A stretch of 64,000 nucleotides of DNA from Pseudomonadota bacterium (GCA_023423975.1 JAFAEO010000084.1:186001-250000); one strand, 5' to 3'; counted from the first letter of the stretch, positions 8,477 through 16,813 are shown. Numbers and translations: made by a program. Notes: a model not told the origin generated them from the sequence alone.

Positions 8477-8982
8477 CAGATTGTGCATCCTTCATGGAGT
8501 TGGCGTTTGGCAGACAGATATGCTTCGTGGGCCTCCTGTGGACAATCGAAAGTCCCCAGGTATTGATTTTGTCGATTGACTGCGATCATGGCATAAAAGT
8601 TCGATCTTCCGGCCTGCTGGTGCACGCCGAGAAAGCCCGTTCTGTTGTCCTTTTGCGCTTTTTTCTGGTTCTGGCTGTTCTGCTTGGCGGATACGTCACG
8701 CAGATTCGCGATAGCATTATTGTCGCGATTACCATCAATGTGATCGATCATCTGCTCCGGCCATTCGCCGTATACGTAAAGCCAGCTCAGCCGATGGGCT
8801 TGGTAACTTTGCCCGTCAATCTGAATTCGCCTATAGCCAGTTCGTTTGCATAGTCGACCTGCTATTGAGCCGATCAAATATGATTTCTTTGCGGGCATAG
8901 CCAGCCAGGTGAACGCACCAGATTGCAGGTTGTAGTCCAAACATTCTTTGAGTCTGTCCTGGGTCAATTTGTCAGTTTTCAT
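8476..8982 (-). CDS. HNH homing endonuclease with AP2-like C-terminus
   Basis: A 168-residue free-standing homing endonuclease. The N-terminal half carries the HNH_3 motif (YQAHRLSWLYVYGEWP, then IDHIDGNRDNNAIANLR, with the His and Asn ligands), and the C-terminal half has the AP2-type DNA-binding pattern (GFLGVHQQAGRSNFYAMI, then YLGTFDCPQEAHEAYL). It lies between the head morphogenesis and protease genes with an 8-nt gap on one side and an ATGA overlap on the other, so it occupies the late operon without breaking either gene. Confidence 0.85.
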   Translation of the reverse strand: MKTDKLTQDRLKECLDYNLQSGAFTWLAMPAKKSYLIGSIAGRLCKRTGYRRIQIDGQSYQAHRLSWLYVYGEWPEQMIDHIDGNRDNNAIANLRDVSAKQNSQNQKKAQKDNRTGFLGVHQQAGRSNFYAMIAVNRQNQYLGTFDCPQEAHEAYLSAKRQLHEGCTI

Positions 8983-8990
8983 AATGTGTC

Positions 8991-9791
8991 CTAATGCACA
9001 ATCAGGGCGTCCAGATCATCGAGATCCGGCAGTATTGGTGCAGCTGAGCATCGACATTGAATCGCCTCACCTGGGTGGCCATCTGGTGGTGGATTAGACC
9101 ACTTGAACGATTGACCCTCACGCGCAACATGCTCCGGGCGTTCCCGTTCATCAAGAACGCCGCGCCAGGTGTATTCGATAATTCCGATGCTGGTTTGTCG
9201 CTGCTCCGTCAGTTGCCCGTTCAATTTGCCGATCTGGTCTCGGGCAATCAACGTGGCACGCGATCGAGGCAGCTTGTATGTTTCCTTGATAAATCTAGAC
9301 AGGTCGCGTGGCGCCATGCCAGTGCGTACTGCATTGACCACCTTGCCATGTAAATTATCGAGGTACTGTTGCGGGATACTGCGGATCAGTTTGATGTTCT
9401 CAGCCTCGAATACAGACAGGGTGTCAGGGAGCCATGGTTCGCTTTTGAAAATATCTACACCGTAAGCGGATCGGATCACCTGGTGAAACTGGCGCTTGTT
9501 GAAGCCAGACACCTGCCTGGCCACATCTGCCACCAATGCTGAAATACGGTCGGTGGTAGGCACAAACAGAATACTGGCATTTACGAAAGCCTGCCGCAGC
9601 CGCTCATACCAGCCCGTCGACTCGGGAATATCCTCGATCGCGTCAGCCCGGAATTGCTCCACTTTGGTGACAATCTGCTCAGTAACCATTTGGGTCAGTT
9701 CCCGGGCGTAGCCATCCAACAGCCTTTCGTACTCGTGCTCGATCGCGTGCGGATAGACCCACTTTCTGGGGCGCTTAAGTTTCGCTGGCAT
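8991..9791 (-). CDS. Phage head morphogenesis protein (SPP1 gp7 / Mu gpF-like)
   Basis: A 266-residue minor head protein. The C-terminal half shows the family signature: RSRATLIARDQIGKLNGQL, then EYTWRGVLDERERPEHVARE and the terminal PGEAIQCRCSAAPIL with paired cysteines. It is encoded right after the portal, as usual, and probably aids portal incorporation or DNA packaging start. I placed the start at 9791, giving a 17-nt overlap with the portal gene; an upstream start would extend it further into the portal gene without similarity. Confidence 0.8.
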   Translation of the reverse strand: MPAKLKRPRKWVYPHAIEHEYERLLDGYARELTQMVTEQIVTKVEQFRADAIEDIPESTGWYERLRQAFVNASILFVPTTDRISALVADVARQVSGFNKRQFHQVIRSAYGVDIFKSEPWLPDTLSVFEAENIKLIRSIPQQYLDNLHGKVVNAVRTGMAPRDLSRFIKETYKLPRSRATLIARDQIGKLNGQLTEQRQTSIGIIEYTWRGVLDERERPEHVAREGQSFKWSNPPPDGHPGEAIQCRCSAAPILPDLDDLDALIVH

Positions 9792-11052
9792 ATTTGGCTG
9801 CCCCGGTCCCTGTGGCGTTTGGCGCTTCCAGCCCGAACAATCCTTCCGATTGGAGATAATCTGCTGCTTGGCGCTCTGACAGCCCACCGGTGCCGACGGC
9901 TGTATCCAGCGCGCGCATCGTGTTCCAGAGCGCATCGGACTTCGTCTTCTCGACCTCAGCCTGTTCTTTCTCAGACAGCTGCTCGAGCGGCGGCCAGATA
10001 ATGGTCCAGCGGTCGGGTTTCTTTTGCGTGACTGTCTTTTGCGCCCATATCAGGGAAATCAGTCGTTCGAGCGCGGGCTGTGCCTTGGTTCTACGGTCGC
10101 CCTCAACCATGTCATGGTAGGTTTCGAAGTCCGCGTCGCCAGTAGAATTGAGGCCACCCGGAGAACGCCCGAACAGGATCGTGACAGGCATGCCCGTGCA
10201 GGCCGATAGCGCGACTTGAAATTCATTGATAACCTCTTTGATGCCGGCCAGGTTGGTGTCCTGTACCGTAAATTCATCTTCGCTGTCGACAACGACCGTA
10301 TTTAGGATGCCTCTGGCTTTATCGACCATTCCAACGCGCGCTTGAACTGCAGCTTCTTGCTTTGCCTGGATAGCGTCCGCCAGCCCCTGCATTTTGTGAA
10401 TCGCTTGCTGCTTGCGCTTCAAGATGTTTTTCGCCAGCGTCAAGGCTTCGCGATAGTCCAGAATGAGGCGGTACGCCTCATCAACAGCGTTTCGGCCAGC
10501 CCAGGGCAGCAGAGAGGCAGACTGCCGGTAACTGCGCGGTAAGGGGTCGCCACAAACCTCAATGATGCGTGATTCATGACAGACGACCCGGGAATTTCCA
10601 CCGAGGTCGATTTCGTAATAGATAGGCTGGCCAAAGTTCGGATGGCGTGCATCCAGGTATCGAGCGGGCAGGGCGCTGATCTGGTCGATGTCAAACACCC
10701 TCAGCTCTGCGATGCGGCCGATGTTCTCGTAGTTGATCTCGGTGTTCAGCAGGCCGTCATCCATGATCGGTACGATGGCAGCTCCACCAAACAGCCTGGA
10801 CCAGCGCAGCGCGTCCGTCATGGCCGGGATGAGTTTCAAACGATCGATTTCGGAGTCAATGACATCGTCAATATCGCCTTTTACGATCAAGCCCTTGGAC
10901 ATAGCTGTTTCGGCGGGCTTGTCGACGATATTGCCGAACAGACCACCCTTGGCGTACAGCATAGTCGCGCTGATGCTACTGACGCCGCCCGTCTGGCCAC
11001 GCGTGCCGAGCACGGCCTCCAGGTAGCCATCTTGGTTAAATTGAGTTGTCAT
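9775..11052 (-). CDS. Phage portal protein (DUF1073 family)
   Basis: A 425-residue portal protein forming the DNA channel at the capsid vertex. DUF1073 features are AMSKGLIVKGDIDDVIDSEI near the N-terminus, ALRWSRLFGGAAIVPIMDDG, the stem-forming region around EALTLAKNILKRKQQAIHKM and VALSACTGMPVTILFGRSPG with NSTGDADFETYHDMVE. The start overlaps the TerL stop by four bases (ATGA). Some databases label this family 'anti-CBASS Acb1-like' because of a shared name; the length, motifs and position after TerL indicate a portal. Confidence 0.85.
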   Translation of the reverse strand: MTTQFNQDGYLEAVLGTRGQTGGVSSISATMLYAKGGLFGNIVDKPAETAMSKGLIVKGDIDDVIDSEIDRLKLIPAMTDALRWSRLFGGAAIVPIMDDGLLNTEINYENIGRIAELRVFDIDQISALPARYLDARHPNFGQPIYYEIDLGGNSRVVCHESRIIEVCGDPLPRSYRQSASLLPWAGRNAVDEAYRLILDYREALTLAKNILKRKQQAIHKMQGLADAIQAKQEAAVQARVGMVDKARGILNTVVVDSEDEFTVQDTNLAGIKEVINEFQVALSACTGMPVTILFGRSPGGLNSTGDADFETYHDMVEGDRRTKAQPALERLISLIWAQKTVTQKKPDRWTIIWPPLEQLSEKEQAEVEKTKSDALWNTMRALDTAVGTGGLSERQAADYLQSEGLFGLEAPNATGTGAAKYASET

Positions 11053-12449
11053 TGTGCCATTGCCAGAAATCGATTCAAGGAGTTGTGCTGCAGGTCGTTG
11101 AACGCGCGGCTGCCGGCGTCGATCTGGTCATCATTCGCGCCGTTCGGGAACATCCGCATTTCCTGCATCAGCGATTCATTCCAGGGCGCACGCAGCATTT
11201 TTACGTTGCCGACGTTGACCTGTGCTGCGAATCCGCTGGCCCTAGTCGCTTTGTCGCCTGATTCAGGGGAAAATTCAAAATTGAAGCCAAAAAGCTTTTT
11301 TCCCAGGTTGAATGCCTGAGCCTTACCAGCCTGGCCGGGATCCTGCGGGGCAGAGATCCTAACCCTGGCTGCATCCATCCTGGCGGTATTGACCAGGGCG
11401 CTTTCTACGTCCTCGGGATTGCCGCGCAGTCGCTGTATGTCCAGTATCCAGATGCCGCCGGAATTATCCAGGCCCATCTTGAACCCGACCGTCCAATCAC
11501 CGGCATTCTTGGTGGCGGCAAAGTCCCATGCCCGGACCATGGTCAGGTTGTTCGGTACCGCGTCGACTATCTCAATGCGTTCGGGCTTAAATATGCCGCC
11601 TTCTGCTGGCGCCGGGCGCTGCATGTACTGCCCAGCAAACACATAAGGGTTTGCTTCCTCGAGCCTGCGCAATGTCTCTATGCCGTGCTTATCAGGCCAT
11701 AGCGGCGTGCCGTCGTCCTGAATGGCAGGCAAGCATAAATGCTCCCATTCTTCACCGTTGCCGCCGTCAAGCAGCCAGCCAGCCAGATCACGTTCGTGCA
11801 ATCGCTGCATGATTAGGATGATCGGCGTGTCCTCGGAGTTCTTCCGAGACTCCAGCGTGTTCTGGAACCACTCTATTACGCCTTCACGAACGGGGTCGCT
11901 TGCTGCTTCGTCGGGCTTGAGCGGGTCATCGATAATGATTGCGCCGCCAAATTCCTTCCGGTGCTTGCCCGCGCCATAGCCGGTGATCGTGCCGCCGGCT
12001 CCGACCGCATACATAACGCCGCCGGCTGTTGTACGCCACTCATCCTTGGCTTTACTGTCATCCCGCAGTCTGGTACCGAAAATGTGCCGGTATTCCTGGC
12101 TGTCTATCAGCTCGCGCGCCTTCCAGCTGTTGCCGGTTGCAAGGCGGGTGGAATACGACGTGTGAATAAATTCGGCATCCGGAGCGTGACCCAGCGCCCA
12201 GGGAATGAAGTTGACCACGGCCAGCTCAGTCTTGGAATAGCGGGGCGGCATGTTGATGATGAGACGCTTGCACTTTCCTTCAAAAACTCTCGTCAAGGCA
12301 TCGCATGTCAATTGGTGGTGGTTACTCTTGTTCCAGCCAAAGTTGCGCGCCGACAGAAAATTGTGCCGGGAAAAGTGATAAAGGTCTTCTCTGGCGAGCA
12401 GCCGCGAAACGTGCTTTTCCCGATCTGTCAGATCATTGAATGAGCCCAT
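11049..12449 (-). CDS. terL: Terminase large subunit
   Basis: A 466-residue packaging motor. The ATPase domain has the Walker A motif INMPPRYSKTEL (about residues 65-76) and Walker B GGAIIIDDPLKP (about 170-181); an RAWDFAATKNAGDWT segment near residue 310 begins the RNase H-like nuclease, and a distal GANDDQIDAGSRAF supplies further acidic residues. It pumps DNA into the prohead with TerS. The gene follows terS with a 4-nt gap and overlaps the portal. Confidence 0.9.
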   Translation of the reverse strand: MGSFNDLTDREKHVSRLLAREDLYHFSRHNFLSARNFGWNKSNHHQLTCDALTRVFEGKCKRLIINMPPRYSKTELAVVNFIPWALGHAPDAEFIHTSYSTRLATGNSWKARELIDSQEYRHIFGTRLRDDSKAKDEWRTTAGGVMYAVGAGGTITGYGAGKHRKEFGGAIIIDDPLKPDEAASDPVREGVIEWFQNTLESRKNSEDTPIILIMQRLHERDLAGWLLDGGNGEEWEHLCLPAIQDDGTPLWPDKHGIETLRRLEEANPYVFAGQYMQRPAPAEGGIFKPERIEIVDAVPNNLTMVRAWDFAATKNAGDWTVGFKMGLDNSGGIWILDIQRLRGNPEDVESALVNTARMDAARVRISAPQDPGQAGKAQAFNLGKKLFGFNFEFSPESGDKATRASGFAAQVNVGNVKMLRAPWNESLMQEMRMFPNGANDDQIDAGSRAFNDLQHNSLNRFLAMAQ

Positions 12450-12453
12450 ATCG

Positions 12454-13050
12454 TTAAACCTTGGATGCGAGCCCCGCGGCTATCTCCTTGAGTTCTTCCT
12501 TCGTGGCCACTGTGATGGGGTTGTTCTGGTCGCCTGCGTGAATGACCTTGTCAGAGAAGGCCTGAACCGTCACATGCTTTCCCAACAGTTCCAGGTTCTT
12601 GACCTTGTCGGGCCACTTGATTTTCTTGAGGATTCCGACCATTTCGCGTTCATCGCCACGACCTTCGAACATTTCCGCCAGGTCAAATCCGCTGATATAG
12701 CGGCGCCATGACTTTGGCCATTGGCTGACAGGCTTGAGTTCAAGGTTCTCATTAACAATGTCCAGGACGTCCATCTGGTCGATTTCAACCAGGCGTTTCA
12801 AGACATAGTCGGCATCGATTTGAGTGCGCTCTGAGCGTTTCGCCTTACCTTGGGTAACCGCAGACGCAACACTAACATTTGCTAACAGACGGGCTGCCTG
12901 TTCGTTTGCCGTGCGTTTGCTGTACCCGGCGCGGATCGCGGCCTGGGTGGCGTTAAGATCAAGGAGATATTCTTCGACAAAGCGCTTCTGTTTTGCGGTG
13001 AGCTTGCGACCGCCAGACGCGGCGGTTGCCTTGTCTTTTTTGGCGGTCAT
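12454..13050 (-). CDS. terS: Terminase small subunit
   Basis: A 198-residue DNA-recognition subunit. It shows the terminase_2 pattern: KLTAKQKRFVEEYLLDLNAT then AAIRAGYSKRTANEQAARLL, which forms the N-terminal helix-turn-helix, followed by DADYVLKRLVEIDQMDVLDI. The start at 13050 has an AGGA box; ten extra in-frame codons upstream are unlikely to be used. Its first 15 codons recur in the neighbouring decayed prophage near 29,530, marking a shared ancestry or recombination point. Confidence 0.85.
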   Translation of the reverse strand: MTAKKDKATAASGGRKLTAKQKRFVEEYLLDLNATQAAIRAGYSKRTANEQAARLLANVSVASAVTQGKAKRSERTQIDADYVLKRLVEIDQMDVLDIVNENLELKPVSQWPKSWRRYISGFDLAEMFEGRGDEREMVGILKKIKWPDKVKNLELLGKHVTVQAFSDKVIHAGDQNNPITVATKEELKEIAAGLASKV

Positions 13051-13105
13051 GGAGAAATCCTGTGTAAAATTTGCTCTCAACTACAACAAATATGAGGTGA
13101 AGACG

Positions 13106-13333
13106 GTGGGAACAATTGCTTACGATGTAAACGGTGTTTCAAAAGAAGTGTCGATTGCAGATGAATCTTTTATCGGTAGAAGTAGTGCAGAGCTTAAAAG
13201 ATCTTTAATTTTTGCATTGAAGTTACCGCTTGTTGATCAGCCAACTCATTCCAGTCGCACCATGGAGCAAAAGATGGACGACATTCTGGAGGCGTCCGGC
13301 ATCAACCCAATCTCAGTAAAAACCCTCGCTTAA
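13106..13333 (+). CDS. 75-residue protein of an unnamed small family (phage copy)
   Basis: This plus-strand gene faces against the late operon. I start it at GTG 13106, which has a GAGGTG box about 7 nt upstream. The C-terminal two thirds (LKRSLIFALKLPLVDQP, then MEQKMDDILEASGINPISVK) align with a chromosomal gene at 33,441-33,662 (LKKELVFALRLPMAETK, then LEQKLDAILKDAGIDPASVK). It is an independently transcribed accessory (moron) gene with a terminator just behind it. I do not recognise the family; the conserved helix-loop-helix suggests a small protein-binding module. Confidence 0.7.
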   Translation: MGTIAYDVNGVSKEVSIADESFIGRSSAELKRSLIFALKLPLVDQPTHSSRTMEQKMDDILEASGINPISVKTLA

Positions 13334-13338
13334 ACGCA

Positions 13339-13366
13339 AAACCCGCCTCATTTACGGGGCGGGTTT
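13339..13366. terminator. Bidirectional terminator between convergent genes
   Basis: A 9-bp perfect stem AAACCCGCC/GGCGGGTTT lies between the plus-strand small gene and the minus-strand regulator. Both arms end in a short T tract in the outgoing direction, so it can stop transcripts from both sides. Confidence 0.65.
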
Positions 13367-13428
13367 CTGTGGGCGCAACTATTAGAATCTCAAATTAGTG
13401 CCTATTTTGGGATATCAAATCCAAGTCG

Positions 13429-14046
13429 TCAAGCACTTTCTTTTATTTTGACCATTCCAGCCTCGGTTAAAATCACGTCCGCACGGTCCCTGGCAATCTC
13501 GATCAATCCAAAATCAGCAGCTTCTCTGTTCGTGCGCTTGTGGTTTGTGCCTATCAGCCAGCGCTTTATCCTCTGGTTATGTTCCGTCGCCGTATTGGCA
13601 CTGACGTCACATTTGTGTGCCAGATCCGCCAACACCACGCTGTCCCCGAAGACTCGCTTAACAATCCCGTCCCGCAGAACTCTGTGCGATACGCAACCCG
13701 CCAGCACCTGAGAAGCCGCAATCCGGCTGATCTCGTAAATGCATTCATTCCACATCAGATTTGGCTTGTAGCCGCTGCAGCAGGACGATGTGCAATGGCA
13801 TTGAACCTTCCGGGGTGCATACGTGGCGAAAATTATCATTTGCTGCAGCAGCGTCAGTTTTGACAGTTTTGAAAAGATCATCCCCGCCTGGCCAGCGCCG
13901 TTGAGGCCTACCAAATTCTCGTTTGCCTGGGCGCATGAGCCTTTCGTGGCCAGACGGTTCATAAGCGGCCGGTCGTATGCCTGGTGCGAGAAATTGAAGG
14001 CAAACAGCAGCGCGTGGTGGCTGTCTCGAAAGATCGGATCAATCAT
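13429..14046 (-). CDS. Cysteine-rich putative late regulator (Q-like)
   Basis: A 205-residue protein with a cysteine/histidine cluster (VQCHCTSSCCSG, residues about 82-93) followed by a helical region and a possible helix-turn-helix (VVLADLAHKCDVSANTATEH). The position between the DNA-metabolism genes and the terminase is where lambdoid phages encode the late antiterminator Q. A homologous fragment (CSCRAPCCSG, then GIVKRIFGDKSLTLEQLAER) survives in the decayed prophage at 29.3 kb. The regulatory role is inference; the metal-binding and helix-turn-helix features are what I see. Confidence 0.6.
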   Translation of the reverse strand: MIDPIFRDSHHALLFAFNFSHQAYDRPLMNRLATKGSCAQANENLVGLNGAGQAGMIFSKLSKLTLLQQMIIFATYAPRKVQCHCTSSCCSGYKPNLMWNECIYEISRIAASQVLAGCVSHRVLRDGIVKRVFGDSVVLADLAHKCDVSANTATEHNQRIKRWLIGTNHKRTNREAADFGLIEIARDRADVILTEAGMVKIKESA

Positions 14047-14201
14047 TATTCATCCCCTACAAAAAAATCCATGAAAATCATAAAAACCAGAATTACCGCA
14101 CCAATCATCATGGAGCCATAGAGCACGATCGAAAGAATCACCCAGAACGGCACGAGGTAGAAAAGGGCGGCCAGGGCCAGGAATATCAGGATTGGTTTCA
14201 C
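14046..14201 (-). CDS. 51-residue membrane protein
   Basis: A short gene starting at GTG 14201 with a strong AGGAGG box 7 nt upstream. Its start overlaps the rusA stop (GTGA) and its stop overlaps the next ATG (TAATG), so it is embedded in the operon by coupling at both ends. The product is almost entirely hydrophobic, with two membrane segments (LIFLALAALFYLVPFWVIL and GSMMIGAVILVFMIFMDFF) and an acidic end. A holin-like or membrane-regulatory role is possible but not shown. Confidence 0.7.
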   Translation of the reverse strand: MKPILIFLALAALFYLVPFWVILSIVLYGSMMIGAVILVFMIFMDFFVGDE

Positions 14202-14641
14202 TTGGCTGCCTCCTGTCCGGTTGATTTGATCTGCACAAGCGTGCTGGGCGATTGCGCATAGATTTTCGATGTGCTGATGACCACGACTTGCGCATCGTCC
14301 TTGAAAACAATGCCGTTCATGGCGTCGAAAATGGCTTTAATCACGTTATCCGAATCGGGCTTCTTGGTCGGTGCGATGCGGCCGAGCAGGGCGGCTTCCT
14401 TGTTTTTCTTCGACCAGGACGTCGGCACGGGAAGAGCAATAACGATATTAGCGCTGACCGGGCCCATGTGCATTTGCTGACCGTTCATGGCGTCGTCGGC
14501 CCGTGACTTGACCAGATTCTCAAAACTGACGGTTTTCTCTGGCGTGTAGGCAACGGTAAAATTGCCACGCCGGGCGAACTTCGGGCGACCTTTCGGTACT
14601 GCGGCGCCAGGCACGGTGAAGAATATTTCGAATGGGTTCAT
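14198..14641 (-). CDS. rusA: RusA family Holliday junction endonuclease
   Basis: A 147-residue resolvase. RusA features are the N-terminal FTVPGAAVPKGRPKFARRG, the central IALPVPTSWSKKNKEAAL, and the catalytic KKPDSDNVIKAIFDAMNGIVF with the conserved aspartates, then DDAQVV. It cleaves branched phage recombination or replication intermediates before packaging. The start at 14641 overlaps the upstream gene (ATGA). Confidence 0.9.
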   Translation of the reverse strand: MNPFEIFFTVPGAAVPKGRPKFARRGNFTVAYTPEKTVSFENLVKSRADDAMNGQQMHMGPVSANIVIALPVPTSWSKKNKEAALLGRIAPTKKPDSDNVIKAIFDAMNGIVFKDDAQVVVISTSKIYAQSPSTLVQIKSTGQEAAK

Positions 14642-14904
14642 TTTGATTCCTTGGCCTGTGCGGCTCTGATGGTTTTTTCGAGTTCTAATCTGCGCGCAAC
14701 AAGCCAATCGGCGCGCTTGATAACGGTGGTCTGATCTGCCTCTACGAACATGTGGCAATGCCGCTCGAAGCGGGCCGATTCGTAGCGGCCAGCAACCGTG
14801 CTGCGATTGCAGGTACCGAAACCGGCTTCTGCCATCGTGCGGCCCTGGTAGCCGTCTCGGTTTTGGAGCGTGAAGTTTTCACAGCTGGCGCATTGGACAG
14901 TCAT
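14638..14904 (-). CDS. Small cysteine-rich phage protein
   Basis: An 88-residue protein beginning MTVQCASCENFTLQNRDGYQ. Four cysteines (two in CASC, one in FGTCNRS and one in FERHCHMF) suggest a zinc-binding fold, followed by a charged helix. It sits in a string of ATGA-overlapping genes between the P-like replication gene and rusA. Similar short zinc-ribbon proteins are common beside rusA, but I assign no function. Confidence 0.65.
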   Translation of the reverse strand: MTVQCASCENFTLQNRDGYQGRTMAEAGFGTCNRSTVAGRYESARFERHCHMFVEADQTTVIKRADWLVARRLELEKTIRAAQAKESK

Positions 14905-15428
14905 ACCGCTATTCCAAATTCGCGCGCTGCGTCCTGAGCCATCTTCCATGTCAGCGGGCTGACTTTCTGCTGCCCCTTGTTAAAAACCCTTCGAATCCAT
15001 GCTGTGTGGTCGGTCTGATCCTCGACACGCTTTAATGCATCCACTGCTTTTGCGGCCAGCTCAGGGTTGAACTTTGCCTCGTAGGTCAGTGCCGGGGCTT
15101 CGGGCGGCGTCACTTGCTCATTGCGCGCAGGGGTGGTGCAGGCCTTGATAAATTGCGGCAGGCTGGGCGGCCATTCGTACATGTCCATGCAGTTCTCAAG
15201 CGCACGGGCAATCATCCGTGGCGCGATGCTGCGCGATTCGAAAGCGCTTGCCCATGCCTCGGTCCAATTTTTCACGTTCTGGTCGGTGGCCTCGGGCGTT
15301 TTACCCTCGAACTGGGCGCGCCAGTGCTTGGGGTACATGCCGTCGAGGCGATCAAAAAGGATCTGCATCAGCGTCTTACCCGTGCGATTGTTTATCGTCA
15401 ACCACTGTGACTTCTCCGTCGATGACAT
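14901..15428 (-). CDS. Replication protein P-like (helicase loader)
   Basis: A 175-residue protein with the gpP-type core: LFDRLDGMYPKHWRAQF, then NWTEAWASAFESRSIAPRMI and MYEWPPSLPQFIKAC, which is the conserved WPPSLPEF-like motif. Such proteins load the host DnaB helicase at the phage origin. It overlaps the O-like gene by 53 nt, which fits an O/P pair. The call rests on this motif and on the neighbour. Confidence 0.75.
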   Translation of the reverse strand: MSSTEKSQWLTINNRTGKTLMQILFDRLDGMYPKHWRAQFEGKTPEATDQNVKNWTEAWASAFESRSIAPRMIARALENCMDMYEWPPSLPQFIKACTTPARNEQVTPPEAPALTYEAKFNPELAAKAVDALKRVEDQTDHTAWIRRVFNKGQQKVSPLTWKMAQDAAREFGIAV

Positions 15429-16224
15429 GGTCTGACTCCTGTTGATTTCTCAAATTCTGGTTAATGCGATCCCACGAATCGTGGGTACTGGATGTCTGCT
15501 TGCGTTGGCTGGGTCGGAGTGGTGCCTGGGCTTCCTGAAGCATGTTTTTCACAATGCCCAGCAGGTACTTCCAGCCCTTGTGGTTTTCTCGGCAGATCGG
15601 CACAGCATCGACAAAGTGCGCCATCGTGGCGCCAGCCTTCACGAGGTTTTGCAGTTCCAGATCGGTCGAGACCGCGTGAATCCCTTGGGACCGGACATAC
15701 GTCGCAATGGCACCGTGTGGCGAGACAGGTGAGGGCGGTTTGTCAGATTCATGACCAGGTGAAGCCAACGACACGACACTGGTGTCGGCAGGATCGACGG
15801 TGTCGGGATTATCTTTTTTGTTTGTTTTTTTATTATCTGTATCTGTATCTGTATCTGTATCTAGAGCGTTACTTCGACGTTTCTGTAACGTTACATTGCC
15901 GTTACTCGTTGTTTTTTTCTTGGCCCGATGTCTTGCAACCCGCTCTGCGCTTGAGTCTGACTTAAATTGACGTTTTTCCCAATTCAGCAAATTCCACTCA
16001 TCGTCAATGAAACCCTTGCTGACAAAAAGAGCCTTTGTTTCGGACAATTCTGTTTCAGTAACGCGCAGGTGAAACGCTATCTCTGTTTCATGTAACGTTA
16101 CAAGGTCGTTACTGCAACGCATGCACATAATCATCACGTAACGGCGCTGCATTACCTCGGACATCATTTGCACTTTTGGATCGTGCGCGAATTCGGCATA
16201 AAGCCGAAACCATGGATTAGCCAT
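15376..16224 (-). CDS. Replication protein O-like (origin binding)
   Basis: A 282-residue protein with an N-terminal DNA-binding region typical of phage replication initiators (MANPWFRLYAEFAHDPKVQM, then a winged-helix-like stretch through residue 100), a low-complexity Asp/Thr/Lys linker at about 120-135 encoded by a hexanucleotide repeat, and a C-terminal domain (GWKYLLGIVKNMLQEAQ). It should melt the origin and recruit the P-like loader that overlaps its 3' end. The linker repeat is a likely site of length variation. Confidence 0.75.
   Translation of the reverse strand: MANPWFRLYAEFAHDPKVQMMSEVMQRRYVMIMCMRCSNDLVTLHETEIAFHLRVTETELSETKALFVSKGFIDDEWNLLNWEKRQFKSDSSAERVARHRAKKKTTSNGNVTLQKRRSNALDTDTDTDTDNKKTNKKDNPDTVDPADTSVVSLASPGHESDKPPSPVSPHGAIATYVRSQGIHAVSTDLELQNLVKAGATMAHFVDAVPICRENHKGWKYLLGIVKNMLQEAQAPLRPSQRKQTSSTHDSWDRINQNLRNQQESDHVIDGEVTVVDDKQSHG
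15834..15862. repeat. Hexanucleotide tandem repeat (ATCTGT)n in the O-like gene
   Basis: About five copies of TATCTG/ATCTGT occur in tandem and encode alternating Asp-Thr residues in the linker of the O-like protein. Because the unit is 6 bp, slippage would change linker length without breaking the frame. Confidence 0.85.
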
Positions 16225-16724
16225 TACCTGCCCACCTTCTGCGCAGCAGCTTTCGCCGCCTCGATAATGTCCTGACTGGCGCGCTGATTGTCTTGCGCCG
16301 CTACCGTTATTTTTTCTAACTCTGTACGAGATACCATGTCGTCTTTTAAAGCGTCCGAAATAATCCCTGCTAACGTACCGAAAGAGAATGTTTTATGGAC
16401 AAAGCTTGCTTTGAGGTCACGCATGCTTTCGTCGGCCGGTACTGATGTTGTTGCCAGGCCAAACTGGGCATTAAGCGAATGCAGCCAGTCCAGTCGGTGG
16501 GCCTGGGCCTTTTCTTCCATCCACTCAGTTAGCAGCTCGACCATTTCCAATGATATCGATTCGCCGTCAATGTGCCGCAGCTTGGCGCGCAGCGTTTCCG
16601 GGTGAATGGTTTTACCGCGGCGCTCGGTAAGAAAGCGGGCAGCATCATTGACGCCACCAGGTGTATTTCGTACGGACGTATAGAGAACATCGGCCCAGGC
16701 GGTGCCGGAATAGTGACATGTCAT
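16224..16724 (-). CDS. CII-like phage regulatory protein
   Basis: A 166-residue protein with the Phage_CP76/CII pattern: VLYTSVRNTPGGVNDAARFL, then GKTIHPETLRAKLRHIDGES and SLEMVELLTEWMEE. Family members activate repressor or integrase promoters and favour lysogeny. It is separated from the Cro-like gene by two plus-strand genes. Its stop overlaps the start of the O-like gene by one base. Confidence 0.75.
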   Translation of the reverse strand: MTCHYSGTAWADVLYTSVRNTPGGVNDAARFLTERRGKTIHPETLRAKLRHIDGESISLEMVELLTEWMEEKAQAHRLDWLHSLNAQFGLATTSVPADESMRDLKASFVHKTFSFGTLAGIISDALKDDMVSRTELEKITVAAQDNQRASQDIIEAAKAAAQKVGR

Positions 16725-16813
16725 AGGGACCTACCTTGAAAAACGCCGCATTTCAGGGATGCGGGTATCCAGATGTGGTGCAATAATGCATTGCATGGGA
16801 AAGAGGATGAGTA

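Noticed and set aside
9775..11052. Anti-CBASS (Acb1) protein
   Set aside because: The label is linked to DUF1073 by shared naming; the protein is a portal by length, motifs and position after terL.
13429..14046. Transposase or integrase fragment
   Set aside because: The Cys cluster and helix-turn-helix do not match transposases; a homologous fragment in the second prophage supports a phage regulator.
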